Both the position numbers and the translations under genes were made by a program. From Asparagopsis taxiformis (lineage: Eukaryota > Rhodophyta > Florideophyceae > Bonnemaisoniales > Bonnemaisoniaceae), in NCBI GenBank assembly GCA_030407315.1, contig JALQPE010003026.1, forward strand, positions 1-27,027: a DNA stretch of 27,027 bases, in the 5' to 3' direction. Below, in pieces: positions 10,241-20,602 of the stretch. Under the pieces are notes generated by a model. The model did not search any database, was not told where the DNA came from, and saw only the letters and a list, made by a program, of their open reading frames with translations. Numbering within the stretch: the stretch's first letter is position 1; every line of letters begins with the position of its first letter.

Positions 10241-12303
10241 TATCTTGCTTGAAAGAGGCCTAACGTTCGATGAACACAGATTTTGCTTATGTGGAAGACG
10301 TACTCAGTCGAACACTAGCTGCACGTGCCCTTGCTATGCTCTCTCTACATCCTTAGTTCAATCTGACGAGAAAAGTCCACCGTTCCAAGTTGATCAATAC
10401 ATCCCAAACGCGTTCCTGAATGCTCCGAAATCACGAGGGAACCCCTTCGATTTTCTTTTACCATTCTAGTAAATGTTATGATTCAAAAGTGTTCCAAATC
10501 AAACTACTGAGGATACAACGTTTTGCTGGCGATCGTGGCTGCCATTGCGTGATAAATTTTCCAAATATTTTCACCCTCCAAAATATTTGACACATTTTTG
10601 TATTTATTCCGATATCGATACGAGAAGCTCTTCTCCGTCGGCTTCAATTCGTTCTCGCACGACGAGTTGCGTGGAGACCGCTCCCTCATGCGCAGGATCG
10701 TCCATCGTGATCCACTTAGCCTTACCAACAAATTCAGCATGATGCGATAGTTACACACCTTCCGTTCGACCTTTCCAACCGAATTTGCGATGGTGACTGT
10801 CCCCTGATCCGCTGCGCCAGCTGCTACGAAGTTGCAACACTCACTCCAACATTAGACTGACGTTTACCGCCGTGCCGCTGTCCCATCTCCTACAGTTCCC
10901 GTGTATCCCTCCGTCCCGGCGCATTCTGCAGTGATAATTTATTCCGCGAACGCACACCCATGGTTGCATGTCGTCGGCTCTTTTCCATTGCGTCGAGTCA
11001 TACGCATTATATTGCGGCGAAATAGGACTGCTGTTCTTGACGTAGGATTCCCCATCAGTTCACCGGTATTACGCATGATTTATAGTTCATATGTTGTCCT
11101 TTCGTCCAGTCAAGTCATTGAGGGTATCCTTAGGCGCCGTTTGCAGTATAAATCGCTCCTTGATAACCGCACTCTATCCATACTCGGCTGCCATGCTGAA
11201 CAGACTATTCGCGTTTCTACAATCGTCAAGCGCCAACTATCAGAAAACAGCATTGATGATTATCCCACGTTGGAAATGTGTACCGAGTCACTGCGGAAAA
11301 CACACCAGTTTTTTCATGGTCTATTTCCTTGCCGCACATTGAGACGACAGTGTCACTACGCCAATCCAGCAAGATCATTTAGCGCCATGCTCGCGCGTCA
11401 CTCACCCTGTTGGAAAATAGCACCCTGACGAGATGGCCAACAAAGATAGCGTTATAGGCTGCGGTCCAAGCCGCGGAAGGACGATTGCGGAAGCAGTGAA
11501 AGAGTGGGTGTCGCGCTGTGATAAACAACAAACTCATGTGTGCAGATGCGATCCAAGAAACGGAACGCATTTCTGTCTACCAAACTTTGGAAAATATTCC
11601 TCTTTACATAATTATCACGCCATGTTTCGAACTTCTTTTTACATGTTTCCGAAGTTTCCTTTCCCTGATTCATCTCCCCCCGCTCATTCCCCCAACTACC
11701 TACTTTCCACCGACCGGTTCGGTTTGCGAGCGCATCACTTCACACCCTCGATCGCTGCGTTCCCTTCGAGGTTTGTCGTTGCGCATCAACCCTGATTGGA
11801 AAGCAGATCTTCCCCAAAGTTGAGTCATCTGTTGTCGACTGACTCATCCTGCCAGCACTGTCTGCAAATCACATAGCGCCGCGACAAAAGCGCCGTCCGT
11901 AATCCATCTGAATTGCATTGTCCCACCCGTCAGCCTCACGTTGTTTCTTCACACTTCCACCGGTGTTCTCTATTTCAGTTCAGCATGTCTATCAATTCCT
12001 AGATAACAGCCCACTGCACATCCCACCACTTGAATAAATGAGACGACAACCGCCACACCAGTCCATGTGCTGGATCCGCAGCTTCGCTCCGCGTATTATT
12101 TTGTATGGCCCCTAGGCATACGATGTGTCGCACTGTCCTCCCGTTACGCACATCTCGCAGTCACAGAGTACCATTCGCGTTTGCACTTCATCGCCATCTG
12201 ATTATATCGTCCCATACTCCCGCTTTGGTGCCCACCCATCCACTTCCACCGCATCATGAAACAAACTGTCATGTCGCCAACACTACGGTGTTGAGAATGA
12301 AAA
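10241..12303. other. Gene-poor, pyrimidine-rich region
   Basis: No gene is supported. Short open frames on both strands (the longest about 175 codons at 10901-11428 +) show no recognisable motif and overlap each other. From about 10750 to 12290 the + strand is conspicuously C/T-rich. One small hairpin is visible at 10562-10589 (10-bp stem CAAATATTTT, 8-nt loop). The region could be decayed transposon sequence or the control region of the neighbouring array. Confidence 0.5.
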
Positions 12304-12660
12304 CAGACAGTAAATTTACTGTCTGAGACAGTAAAAATTACTGTCTGGCCAAGACAGTGCGCGGAGACAGTAAAATTTACTGTCTGGAAATTTCAGAATA
12401 CTGCTGCAGCAGTAAACTGGCACGAAATCTGGACAGTACCAAAAACAGTAAAATTTACTGTCCAGAACAGTAAATTTTACTGTCCGGAAGTGTTGCCGCC
12501 AGACAGTATGTGCAGACAGTACATTTTACTGTCTGAGACAATACTTTGTACTGTATTACTGCACTGTCTGGGGAAATCTGTAGACAGTAGTGTAGATAGC
12601 AAATTGTATTGTCTGCGGGTAGTACCGTGCATTGTTTGACAACACTGTCTGGTGGAGTGG
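12304..12660. repeat. Array of short palindromes (GACAGTAAA/TTTACTGTC family)
   Basis: About 350 bp packed with inverted repeats. A perfect 22-bp palindrome with half-site CAGACAGTAAA lies at 12304-12325. A 21-bp odd-centred version is at 12365-12385, and further versions occur at about 12327-12347, 12447-12485 and 12513-12535. More degenerate copies reach about 12660. A CTGCTGCAGCAG palindrome sits at 12401-12412. The array could form cruciforms or act as a cluster of binding sites for a dimeric protein. It lies some 520 bp upstream of the coiled-coil gene. Confidence 0.85.
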
Positions 12661-13182
12661 ACTTAGAGGAAATATGGAGCATAGTGTTGGTGTGAAGGTA
12701 AATATTGGAATGGTGTGTGGTATACGACTATATTAATTGTGATGGTGCTTTACAGATAGTTGGGTGCGGGGAAGCTAGATGCTGAATAGGACGTTGGAGA
12801 AAGGAAGATTGGGAGAACAGAACATATCTGGTTTGTCTCACCGTAAGGAGAGAATGTACATAGTAGCTATAATATGTTGAGTTTAGCATTTCAAATTATA
12901 CCTATCTATCTTTGCATTGAAAGTGTCTAGTAGGAGACGTCAGTCTGGTAGCGAGGTGTGGTATGCACAGGACGTGGGTGGTGGCAAAGGAAAGAATACG
13001 CACCATCCACCACTAAATTATGAAAAATAACCGTTACGGAGCACTGGGAAGCATTATTATTATGTAGAGTAGACCAGGATGGATGCATCCACTGAAATGA
13101 TATTTGCTACAACACTGCTGTACTAAGCGTGACATCCTTCAAAGCAATTCTCCTTTTAGCAAACTCCAATTGCAAGGTCAAG
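12661..13182. promoter_or_regulatory. Purine-rich upstream region of coiled-coil gene
   Basis: No coding signal was seen between the palindromic array and the ATG at 13183. The + strand is G/A-rich, the reverse of the bias left of the array. It presumably contains the promoter of the next gene, but I recognise no specific element. Confidence 0.4.
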
Positions 13183-14709
13183 ATGAATCCCGAAACCTCC
13201 GTAAGCATCGCCGCATTTTCCGAAATAACGCGTGAGGGCTTTTCGAACATCACTGCAGAGTTGAAAGCCCTGAGTGATAAAATGGATGCCGTCGAGAAGA
13301 GCACCATTCAATTACGCGAGACTCTCGGAAATGTCGCCAAGACTGTCTCCATGCTAAACACCGATATGCAGGAGGTCAAGAGCATCGTCGATGGGCTTCT
13401 GAGCCAGGGACAAGGACATCCGAAGAAGATCGCCTCCGAGAAGGACAGGGAACGTCTCCGCATTGCGCAGGATGCGGAGAAATCGTTCACGTTCGAAATG
13501 GTGTGTGCTGTGCTGTGTGCTGTTGTTCCAACGTACACGAAGGCAATGGTGGATAAGAGGGATAGGCATTTCAACGGATGCCAGCTAATCAATACGCTGA
13601 TGTTCGCCAGGCAGAGCAATGAGCGAAAGGATGTGTTCAATAGGACGCTTGCCGGCCGGAACCACATTGAATTGCGCTGCCAAGTTGTGACCTCTTTAAT
13701 CAAGAATACGTGTCAAAACAATTCTTTCAGAGAGGGAGGAGACCGTTCCAGCTCCAATGGAACGTCGGAAGGTATCGAACGGTGGAGGGCGCGGGGGTAT
13801 GTGACTACCGGGACCATTGAGGAGACAATTCGCGGAACGGACTCTGCTCGCATGGATGGAATGCATGGGACGTCCGAGGGAAGTGATGGGGCCGCTCGAA
13901 AGCAGAAGCGAAGAAAGGTTGGAGACAATGGGCCGTTGCACAGAAAGGAGGTAGGCATCACTGTGACGAAATCGGCACTCACAGCAGTGACCGGGTTTAT
14001 GAACAAGTCCAGAGATCATGTGCGAAACCGGTTCATCCGAGATCTTGGATTCGTTCTATACAGTGGGTTTCAAGGTTCAGTCCGAATGGAGCATCATTTG
14101 CACGACGGTGGGCTGGACATTGAGTCAGTTCCAAGTCTGTACTCGGCGCAGAGGAAAATGAATGCAGCGGAGCGTGCAGCAATGGATGACAAGAATATGA
14201 AGATTCTTCGCGACTTCATTGCAGTGCGAAAAGAAATGCTATTCAAAGTCGAGTACGAAGTTCAAATAATTGGAGAACCGGACAAGAGGTTTTTGACTAG
14301 GAGGATCAATTTAGTAGAGGTTGCACTGAACTTTGCAGTCGCCTACACGCAATGTTCTGATAAGAACATGTTCCTGCGACGTTCAGAATACTCCTTGCAA
14401 TTCATCTACATACTTGCATACGGGTTCCGAACGATTTTGAAATTTCAAAGTGGAACAGAGGTGGAAGGAGCGCAAATCCGGGAAATCAATGAAGCAGTGA
14501 AACTGCTTCTTCCCGGGGAGCGGGTGAGTAGTCGGTTCATGAATGAGGAGGTTTTGACTATATCGCGTGATAGATATGAAGAACTGAACGTAGACGATGG
14601 GGGGGAATCAGTGCTGGAGGAGAGCTTCAGGTCTATGGAAGAGGACGGAGGAGATGCAGAATATGTGAAGGTATTCGTCGATGATGAAATCGAGAATGAA
14701 GGGGAGTAG
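13183..14709 (+). CDS. Hypothetical coiled-coil protein with basic nuclear signal
   Basis: The frame is open from before 13129, but the first ATG is at 13183 (MNPETSVSIAAF), giving 508 residues. I do not recognise the family. Residues about 10-75 have heptad-like spacing (ITAELKALSDKMDAVEK...MLNTDMQEVKSIVDGLL) and probably form a coiled coil. A basic run, RKQKRRK near residues 239-245, is a plausible nuclear localisation signal. The segment after it (KSALTAVTGFMNKSRDHVRNRFIRDLG onward) looks globular, and the tail from about 470 is strongly acidic. The length and clean frame argue for a real gene. It is convergent with the next gene, with 275 bp between them. Candidate roles include a DNA-binding or structural protein of the same element; this is speculation. 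Confidence 0.7.
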   Translation: MNPETSVSIAAFSEITREGFSNITAELKALSDKMDAVEKSTIQLRETLGNVAKTVSMLNTDMQEVKSIVDGLLSQGQGHPKKIASEKDRERLRIAQDAEKSFTFEMVCAVLCAVVPTYTKAMVDKRDRHFNGCQLINTLMFARQSNERKDVFNRTLAGRNHIELRCQVVTSLIKNTCQNNSFREGGDRSSSNGTSEGIERWRARGYVTTGTIEETIRGTDSARMDGMHGTSEGSDGAARKQKRRKVGDNGPLHRKEVGITVTKSALTAVTGFMNKSRDHVRNRFIRDLGFVLYSGFQGSVRMEHHLHDGGLDIESVPSLYSAQRKMNAAERAAMDDKNMKILRDFIAVRKEMLFKVEYEVQIIGEPDKRFLTRRINLVEVALNFAVAYTQCSDKNMFLRRSEYSLQFIYILAYGFRTILKFQSGTEVEGAQIREINEAVKLLLPGERVSSRFMNEEVLTISRDRYEELNVDDGGESVLEESFRSMEEDGGDAEYVKVFVDDEIENEGE

Positions 14710-14753
14710 TATCGGATGAAACCAGTTTCGGTGTAGTAGACGAAGAATGAAGA

Positions 14754-14759
14754 AATAAA
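14754..14759 (+). terminator. Candidate polyadenylation signal AATAAA
   Basis: AATAAA occurs about 45 bp after the stop at 14707-14709. Its position suits 3' end formation of the coiled-coil gene, although signal use in this organism is unknown. Confidence 0.35.
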
Positions 14760-14984
14760 ATTTCTGTTGAGGTGAATTTTGTAATAGATGGAAGTAGATA
14801 GGTGCGAGACATCAGGAAACCAGTCAGACGATAGTGTCAAGTCGAAGGAACAGCGCAGAGACAGGTAGTGGAATAGTCGAAGTAGGAAGGGGCGAGGGTA
14901 TCCGTCTTTACTAGAAATTGATGGCCACAGGAGCTCTAGAATGGAATACCCAGGAACAGGATAACTACGGATAGGTGTGCTTTA

Positions 14985-16346
14985 TCATTTTTGCTCCGGA
15001 CTGCAGGTGGCAGGTGGAGGAGAGGGTGGGTGGGTAGTGTCTGAATCCGCATTGAAGCCAAGACGAGAGATAGCCTCATAGCCAATGTCTTCAAGCTCCT
15101 GGCATATAGTAGTACCACTGAAAATACAGCAAGGTAAGCGTAGATGTAGTGTACCAAACGTCTCTGCGGTTGATAGAGGCTGGAAAGTGCTGTAACAAGC
15201 TCGGCGCTGAATACGTCTCCACAGTAACGAAAACGTTGCTCCATAAGTAACAGTAGCCTTATCACGTAGGTGGAAAGAGTCCACGATGCTAGACTGTGAT
15301 AGTTGGCTAAGACATAGGGGATGTAAAAATGTATTGTTGACATGGTCAAACTCGTAGGAGTCTCTGCAAAGAACTGTCATACGTTGGTCTGGGCTGGACA
15401 GGACGTAAGCAGATGAGCCGACGAGAAATGCGGAAGAAGGAGCATCATGAGAGCAGTCAACGTCGACTAGATTTCCTAAAATTCGGACAATCGATGAGCT
15501 GCCTCCATCGCGTTCCGCCCTGCTCTTCACCAATATTTTCTGGAACCCGTGTTGCGAGGTACCTATGGAGTCACATAGTGCCTGAAAGGTGGGGAAAATG
15601 ATGGAAAGATCCGACTCATTTCCAGAGGGAAAGGTGATGTCCTCAAAGGACGGCAGGAAGAGAACATCACGATTCTCTTTCGCCTTGCATTGAATGGCAA
15701 TAGTGCGGAATTGAGCAAGGGAGCAGTCAGCCTGTACTCTGATTTCTTCTTGCGATGTTTGTCGCATTCCCCTGGAGTGCTCGGATTTTGTCATCCGGAG
15801 GGAGAGGGGCTTGTCCGTGTACACACCAAGCTTCTGAAACAGAATGCTACATACAGTCAGAGCAGAGGAGGTCATGGAGCTGTTGGAATCGAATGGAGGG
15901 GGAAGAGGATGTTTGGCAGCTGACTCCAGCTTTTCCAATCTTGCCAGCATTTCTGCTATGGTCTTCTTCATTTGATCCGCAGTGCAATCTTGAAGGATGC
16001 CGCGGTGGCGGTGGCGAGTGTGGTCAATGCCGTAGTCCGGGTCTCTCTCTGCTGGGGATGCAGGTGAGTCCATACTGCGAAGCTCACCACTTCGCCACGG
16101 GAGAACCCTTCCGGAATCCTTGTCGACGAGCTCGTTACGATCTGAAATCTTGACTTGAGAAAGGGTAGAGTCGAAACCATATTCAGCTTTGTATTCGAGC
16201 AATGCATGGAGGAATGGGTCTGTTTCGGTCTTGACCTGAGTAATTTCCTTGACGATTGCAGACCACCACACAATTTTTCGTTTCCTCCCAAACGGCCGAA
16301 GTTCCCATTGAACTTCTATAACGTCGTTTGGAGCGAGAGGAAGCAT
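14985..16346 (-). CDS. Hypothetical protein with Tudor/PWWP-like N-terminus
   Basis: ATG at 16344-16346, stop at 14985-14987, 453 residues. The first 75 residues (NDVIEVQWELRPF...IVWWSAIVKEI...LEYKAEYGF) have the spacing of a small beta-barrel reader of the Tudor/PWWP/Agenet type, with W27-W28 in the WWSAIV motif; this is a weak, pattern-based assignment. Residues about 124-144 (DQMKKTIAEMLARLEKLES) look like a short coiled coil. The remainder is unrecognised; the tail is proline-rich. The gene is divergent from the ParB-methyltransferase-SET gene across a 513-bp spacer, so the two may share a control region. If the reader call is right, a histone-mark or DNA-interacting role beside a SET protein would make sense. 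Confidence 0.65.
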   Translation of the reverse strand: MLPLAPNDVIEVQWELRPFGRKRKIVWWSAIVKEITQVKTETDPFLHALLEYKAEYGFDSTLSQVKISDRNELVDKDSGRVLPWRSGELRSMDSPASPAERDPDYGIDHTRHRHRGILQDCTADQMKKTIAEMLARLEKLESAAKHPLPPPFDSNSSMTSSALTVCSILFQKLGVYTDKPLSLRMTKSEHSRGMRQTSQEEIRVQADCSLAQFRTIAIQCKAKENRDVLFLPSFEDITFPSGNESDLSIIFPTFQALCDSIGTSQHGFQKILVKSRAERDGGSSSIVRILGNLVDVDCSHDAPSSAFLVGSSAYVLSSPDQRMTVLCRDSYEFDHVNNTFLHPLCLSQLSQSSIVDSFHLRDKATVTYGATFSLLWRRIQRRACYSTFQPLSTAETFGTLHLRLPCCIFSGTTICQELEDIGYEAISRLGFNADSDTTHPPSPPPATCSPEQK

Positions 16347-16859
16347 GTTGGGATAGCTATGGGATAGAATTGTTGTATTAGTGAAAGCCTAACCGTTACC
16401 TTCTGCTAAAGAGTAGTATATACTAGGAGGATTGGAAAGGTCCAGAAGAGATGTTTAGGTGGTGTAGAAATAGAATGGACAATTGACAAAATTGACACGT
16501 CAGTGTGGATGATGTCTGCCATGAACTGATTGCAGCATAAAATTTGATGTGAATAATCGTTCTAGAAGTGAATGTCGGATGCATACGATTGGACTACAAA
16601 GATACGCTTAGAGATGTTACGGGGCCCAATAAATTGCATGGAAAAATATTTTGAGTATTACTTTAGTATTACATTGATTATTGAGCTAACAGTCGATGTA
16701 GTTATCTTGTAAAGGTTCGGACAGGGGTGGAAAGGAAACAGCCACCGAAGTGCTACCACTCGCTGACACTTTGTTTTAAACAACCAACTTCTGCTTTGCG
16801 CCACCCTGGTCAAGCAGCAACCAACTATCCCTTTCTTAAAAACTCTACCTTTGTTCGCC
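16347..16859. promoter_or_regulatory. Divergent intergenic region
   Basis: A 513-bp spacer separates two divergent starts, the Tudor-like gene (-) and the ParB-methyltransferase-SET gene (+). No coding signal and none of the 37-bp palindromes are present. It probably carries both promoters; no TATA box or operator could be assigned. Confidence 0.45.
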
Positions 16860-19800
16860 ATGGAAGGAACGTTCCACAATCACGGTGAAAAGCACGACGG
16901 ATGGGTGTTCATCGACCCCAATCAAGTCAGCAAATTCGTATCGATTCGCGATGTTGATGCAAGTCATGTGGAAGCGCTCATGGAGAGCATTCGCAACAGC
17001 GGTTATGACACAGCTCATCCCGTGACTGGCAGGTTTCGAGAAGGCGTTCTGGAGATATTGGATGGAGCGCACCGCTGCATGGCAATTGTACGTGGAATGG
17101 AGAAGGGCGTCTTTCCTCCTGGCGTTACGATTCCTATGCGAGAAGAGTCTATCGTGGCGGACACCAACAGCAGTACTGCTGTTGTGCTGGACCGTGTGAG
17201 AGCGACGACATCCAACGACATTGCAGGCCTGCAAAGGCGCATGATGTTTGTTGAGTATCTGATGATCGCCGTTGATCTCAGAGACGAGTACTGGGTCCAA
17301 AAAGGAAAGGACAAGTACGCTCATATTTCGTCTGTGAGGATGGCCGATGTGTTGGGCTGGATCAAGTCCTGCGATCCAAGCGGCCAAATTGCTTCAAGCC
17401 TGAGTGGTAAACCGCAGTACAGCTCATGCATGTCTATCCTGGCTGTGCTTCGGCCGTATCACCGAGCAGAAGATTCGAGTGCGATTGATTTGCGTCTGTG
17501 GCAAATGTTTTGTCATGCATGGGGACTCAATGCAGAGATGGGTGATTCTCCGAGGATGGTTGAGTTTCCGAAACAGGTGGGGGTGACTAGTTCTCGTGCC
17601 GTCGAAATGTTTGGCAAGACACCCCGCGGAGAATTGTCCTCTCCACTGAACCGCGAACTGCTTTCGAGCAGGTACTTTCTAGACGGCGCTACATCCGACA
17701 TGCAAGATTCTTTGCAGGCTAGCCAGAAGCGGTTCAGGAGGCTGATGGTTATGATGTGCCAGTGTATCTTGGCTATTCGCAGTAAGGAGATGGGCAGTGC
17801 GCCATCTAGGCGGGCCAGAGCCACATCCGGGGCCATTGGTGGTGGTGGAATGGTTGGAATTGCAACATCCAGTGCGCAAGCCAACCAGCTTGGATTTGTT
17901 GTCGACCGTGTGTTAGCTGCGTGGGATACCGGGGCAAGAGTGTTGGGGTATGAGGATGTTGAATCGATGTGCTGGCCGTTCATGGTATTCGATCCTGCGA
18001 GCCTTTGCTTCAGGTCACTCCCGAATCGGTCTGATGGCTGCGCGGTCGAGGAGCATCGGAAAAACCTGACCATTGTCCCGAAAACTGTAGACAGTGAAAA
18101 CGGGTTCTGTGCCGACCTTCCAGTGGCTGTGGATGCAAGGCTGCGATCATTGACAAGCGCCTTCCTGCTGTCGATACGCCAATGTGTCACTGAGGTGAAT
18201 GTGTTCGCCGAGCGTGGTCAGCTGATGCAGAGACTTCGAGCCTTGCTTTTCGACACTCCTGACAAGTTCGGATTGAACTCGTTCATGCGAGCCAAGTTGA
18301 ACACGTCTCATGCCCTGGATGGTCAGAGGAGGCTGAAGGCTTGGTTATTGCGAACCCGAGAGCAACGAAAGCTTCCTCTGACCATGGATGAGTTGCACAG
18401 TCTTGAGGATACGCCCGAGCCTGGCATCCTTGAAGGTGCACCTGCGCAGATGGAAATATCCGCAGCAGTGCCAAACAATGGCAGCGAGGATATAGAAGAG
18501 GATAGTCTGGAGCCACAGAGGAAGAAGGCTAGGCTGGAGCGCGGTGGTGGAGAGGACGATAATGCGGCGGTTGCTAGCGAAACAGCAACAAGAGAAGGTG
18601 CGGCCGAGGATGACGCTATGGAGGTTGACACTGTATCGCCTACAGAAGCACCGCTCGTTGACGTCGGAAAGGAATCCAAGCCGGAATATGTCACCAAGCT
18701 GGAAGCTGTGATGGGGCGTTACATTCACACTGTGAATTGTGACGCCACTGATGTAGCCAAAGAGGTGGAGGACAAAATTAGTTTCCTGGAAGATGGCGTG
18801 TTGGAGGACAGTGTTCAGCTTGTGCTCACTGATCCTCCATTCAACACGAGGCGGGAAGGCGGCAGAGAAAACTCGGAGTACGATATTCTGGAGCCGGAAG
18901 AGTTGGCGAGTGTTGCGTGTGAAATAGTTCGAGTTCTTCGGCCTGGCGGTCATGCTCTAATCTATTCCAGCGTGCGCCAACTCGTGGCATGGATGGATGC
19001 AATCAGAAATGCCGAGCCTGGCAAGATGATTGTGGACAGTGTTCCAGTCGTGCTATCTCGCCGACCACACAGCTTTACGTCCAATCCATCGACGAAAACG
19101 TGCACACTGCATAATATGCACGATTTCGTTATCCATGCGTATAAGCGGGGGAAGGGTATGGCTGCATACGATATGGTGGATTACAGGTTGCACAATCCGG
19201 ACATATCGAGGCACCCTGGGTTCACCAACGCGATTGACAACGTTCCGAGGTTGTCGGCTGGTGAAGCTCAATACGATGGGCAGAACAACCGACTGCGCCA
19301 TGAGCAGAAGGCGTTGACCACTCTTCGTGAGCTTCTGGAACGATTTTCGAAGCAGAACGATATCGTGATGGATTTCTTCTCGGGAACATACAGCACAGCC
19401 ATAGCGTGTATGACGTTGAGGGATGGTACGTATCGTCGGTTCATTGGGTGTGAGAAGGAAAAAAGGTGCCACGATGCATCGCAGGAGTGGATACTGCATG
19501 CTTTCGTCAGTGAGGTGAAAGCCGGGCGATATGGGGGGATCTTGCAGCGTGAGGTGGAGAGTATTCTTGGGGACGAGTCGGTACCGGTCACAGGAAAAGC
19601 TCCAAGGCTTCGTCAGAAGCACATCTCAGATGCACCAGAAGGTTTACCTGCTGTGACAGCATTGCCGAACCATCTGCTTGTGTTCGTTGCGTCAATGAAG
19701 AAGGACGGTTCTATGCTTCACAGATTGAGCGGGGTGCCTATGGACCAGTGGCCGGCCGAGGACATGCACTCGTTTTGGAGCATAGACCCGGACGCGATTC

Positions 19801-20327
19801 TGGCTGCTGATGCCGCATTCTACGGTGTCTATGTTTCGCAATCGGAGGTAAGAGGTGGTGGGTTTGGCGTATTCGCGGCGAAGAAACTGAAGAAGGGGAC
19901 GGTCATTGGCTGGTACAACGGGACGATTTTCTATGCGAAGATTCGAGACTCGGAACCGCAGAGATCAGTGATGTACGGCCCGGAAGGATTTGGGTGCACA
20001 GGAGAGAGGTTCCAGGACTACAACATGGAATTGGAAACCACGTACATAGGGAGGGGTGCACCTGTTCGGAAGGTCTGGCTCGTTCCAGCGGTCTATAATT
20101 GTACCAGCTACCTCAATGATTGTCGGGTCATTGACGGAACGGAGAAAGCGACCGAGGTGAGTCGAACACAGTCAGCCGAGTTTCGACAAGGCGATGCCAT
20201 AGACAAACCGGACTTTGCTTCGAATATCAAGAATCCCCATGCTGTCAAGGTCGTTCTGACCAGAGACGTTGAAGCTGATGAGGAGATATTTGCTGACTAT
20301 GGTAGAAAATATTGGCCAGCTAACTGA
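16860..20327 (+). CDS. ParB-like / beta-class DNA amino-methyltransferase / SET fusion
   Basis: The start is the ATG at 16860 in a strong context (CGCCATGG); 1155 residues. Residues about 20-130 are ParB-like: DVDASHVEALMESIRNSGY followed by EILDGAHRCMAI (DGAHR at 68-72), matching the ParB/Srx Dxxxxx...GxHR pattern. A long unassigned region follows, with a charged stretch (EEDSLEPQRKKARLERGG) near 545-565 that may be a nuclear signal. Residues about 640-900 are a DNA methyltransferase: catalytic motif IV TDPPFNT at 657-663 (DPPF 658-661) precedes the AdoMet-binding motif I MDFFSGTYSTAIA (D838). This is the beta-class order, and DPPF favours N6-adenine over N4-cytosine. The last 170 residues are SET-like: GGGFGVFAAKKLKKGTVIGW (F1002), NCTSYLNDCR, and EEIFADYGRKYW (D1146-G1148), the usual SET ending. 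The NHS motif is not canonical. Predicted role: sequence-directed DNA methylation coupled to protein lysine methylation. The gene is intronless and resembles a bacterial or viral acquisition fused to a eukaryotic domain. Confidence 0.9.
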   Translation: MEGTFHNHGEKHDGWVFIDPNQVSKFVSIRDVDASHVEALMESIRNSGYDTAHPVTGRFREGVLEILDGAHRCMAIVRGMEKGVFPPGVTIPMREESIVADTNSSTAVVLDRVRATTSNDIAGLQRRMMFVEYLMIAVDLRDEYWVQKGKDKYAHISSVRMADVLGWIKSCDPSGQIASSLSGKPQYSSCMSILAVLRPYHRAEDSSAIDLRLWQMFCHAWGLNAEMGDSPRMVEFPKQVGVTSSRAVEMFGKTPRGELSSPLNRELLSSRYFLDGATSDMQDSLQASQKRFRRLMVMMCQCILAIRSKEMGSAPSRRARATSGAIGGGGMVGIATSSAQANQLGFVVDRVLAAWDTGARVLGYEDVESMCWPFMVFDPASLCFRSLPNRSDGCAVEEHRKNLTIVPKTVDSENGFCADLPVAVDARLRSLTSAFLLSIRQCVTEVNVFAERGQLMQRLRALLFDTPDKFGLNSFMRAKLNTSHALDGQRRLKAWLLRTREQRKLPLTMDELHSLEDTPEPGILEGAPAQMEISAAVPNNGSEDIEEDSLEPQRKKARLERGGGEDDNAAVASETATREGAAEDDAMEVDTVSPTEAPLVDVGKESKPEYVTKLEAVMGRYIHTVNCDATDVAKEVEDKISFLEDGVLEDSVQLVLTDPPFNTRREGGRENSEYDILEPEELASVACEIVRVLRPGGHALIYSSVRQLVAWMDAIRNAEPGKMIVDSVPVVLSRRPHSFTSNPSTKTCTLHNMHDFVIHAYKRGKGMAAYDMVDYRLHNPDISRHPGFTNAIDNVPRLSAGEAQYDGQNNRLRHEQKALTTLRELLERFSKQNDIVMDFFSGTYSTAIACMTLRDGTYRRFIGCEKEKRCHDASQEWILHAFVSEVKAGRYGGILQREVESILGDESVPVTGKAPRLRQKHISDAPEGLPAVTALPNHLLVFVASMKKDGSMLHRLSGVPMDQWPAEDMHSFWSIDPDAILAADAAFYGVYVSQSEVRGGGFGVFAAKKLKKGTVIGWYNGTIFYAKIRDSEPQRSVMYGPEGFGCTGERFQDYNMELETTYIGRGAPVRKVWLVPAVYNCTSYLNDCRVIDGTEKATEVSRTQSAEFRQGDAIDKPDFASNIKNPHAVKVVLTRDVEADEEIFADYGRKYWPAN

Positions 20328-20602
20328 GCTACTTTGATAGATTTGAGTAAACACGCATTGACAGAGACAATAGACTGTGCATCATCTTCCAAGAGCGCTA
20401 GATATTATAGACTACACTACAACAATCGTGACATGACTGCAGGAAGGCATCTGCGGCCTGGAGTGCAAACTATCCACTTTTCAACTGCTATACCTATGGA
20501 TACGAAAGGGAGAGAAACTAGAAAGATGTGAGTGCGAAATTGTGTAGCAACGCAGCATGTAGAACACCAGTAACAGAGCGATGTAGGAGAAGCAGTCACC
20601 CC
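20328..20602. other. 3' flank of methyltransferase gene
   Basis: This stretch runs between the stop at 20325-20327 and palindrome cluster A. It contains no supported gene. Its short frames on both strands are unremarkable. Confidence 0.5.

Noticed and set aside
10901..11428. 175-codon + strand open frame in the gene-poor region
   Set aside because: No recognisable motif, no compositional support, and it overlaps other frames of similar length; likely chance.
16851..16860. TTG at 16851 as start of the methyltransferase gene
   Set aside because: The ATG at 16860 has a strong initiation context and loses only three residues.
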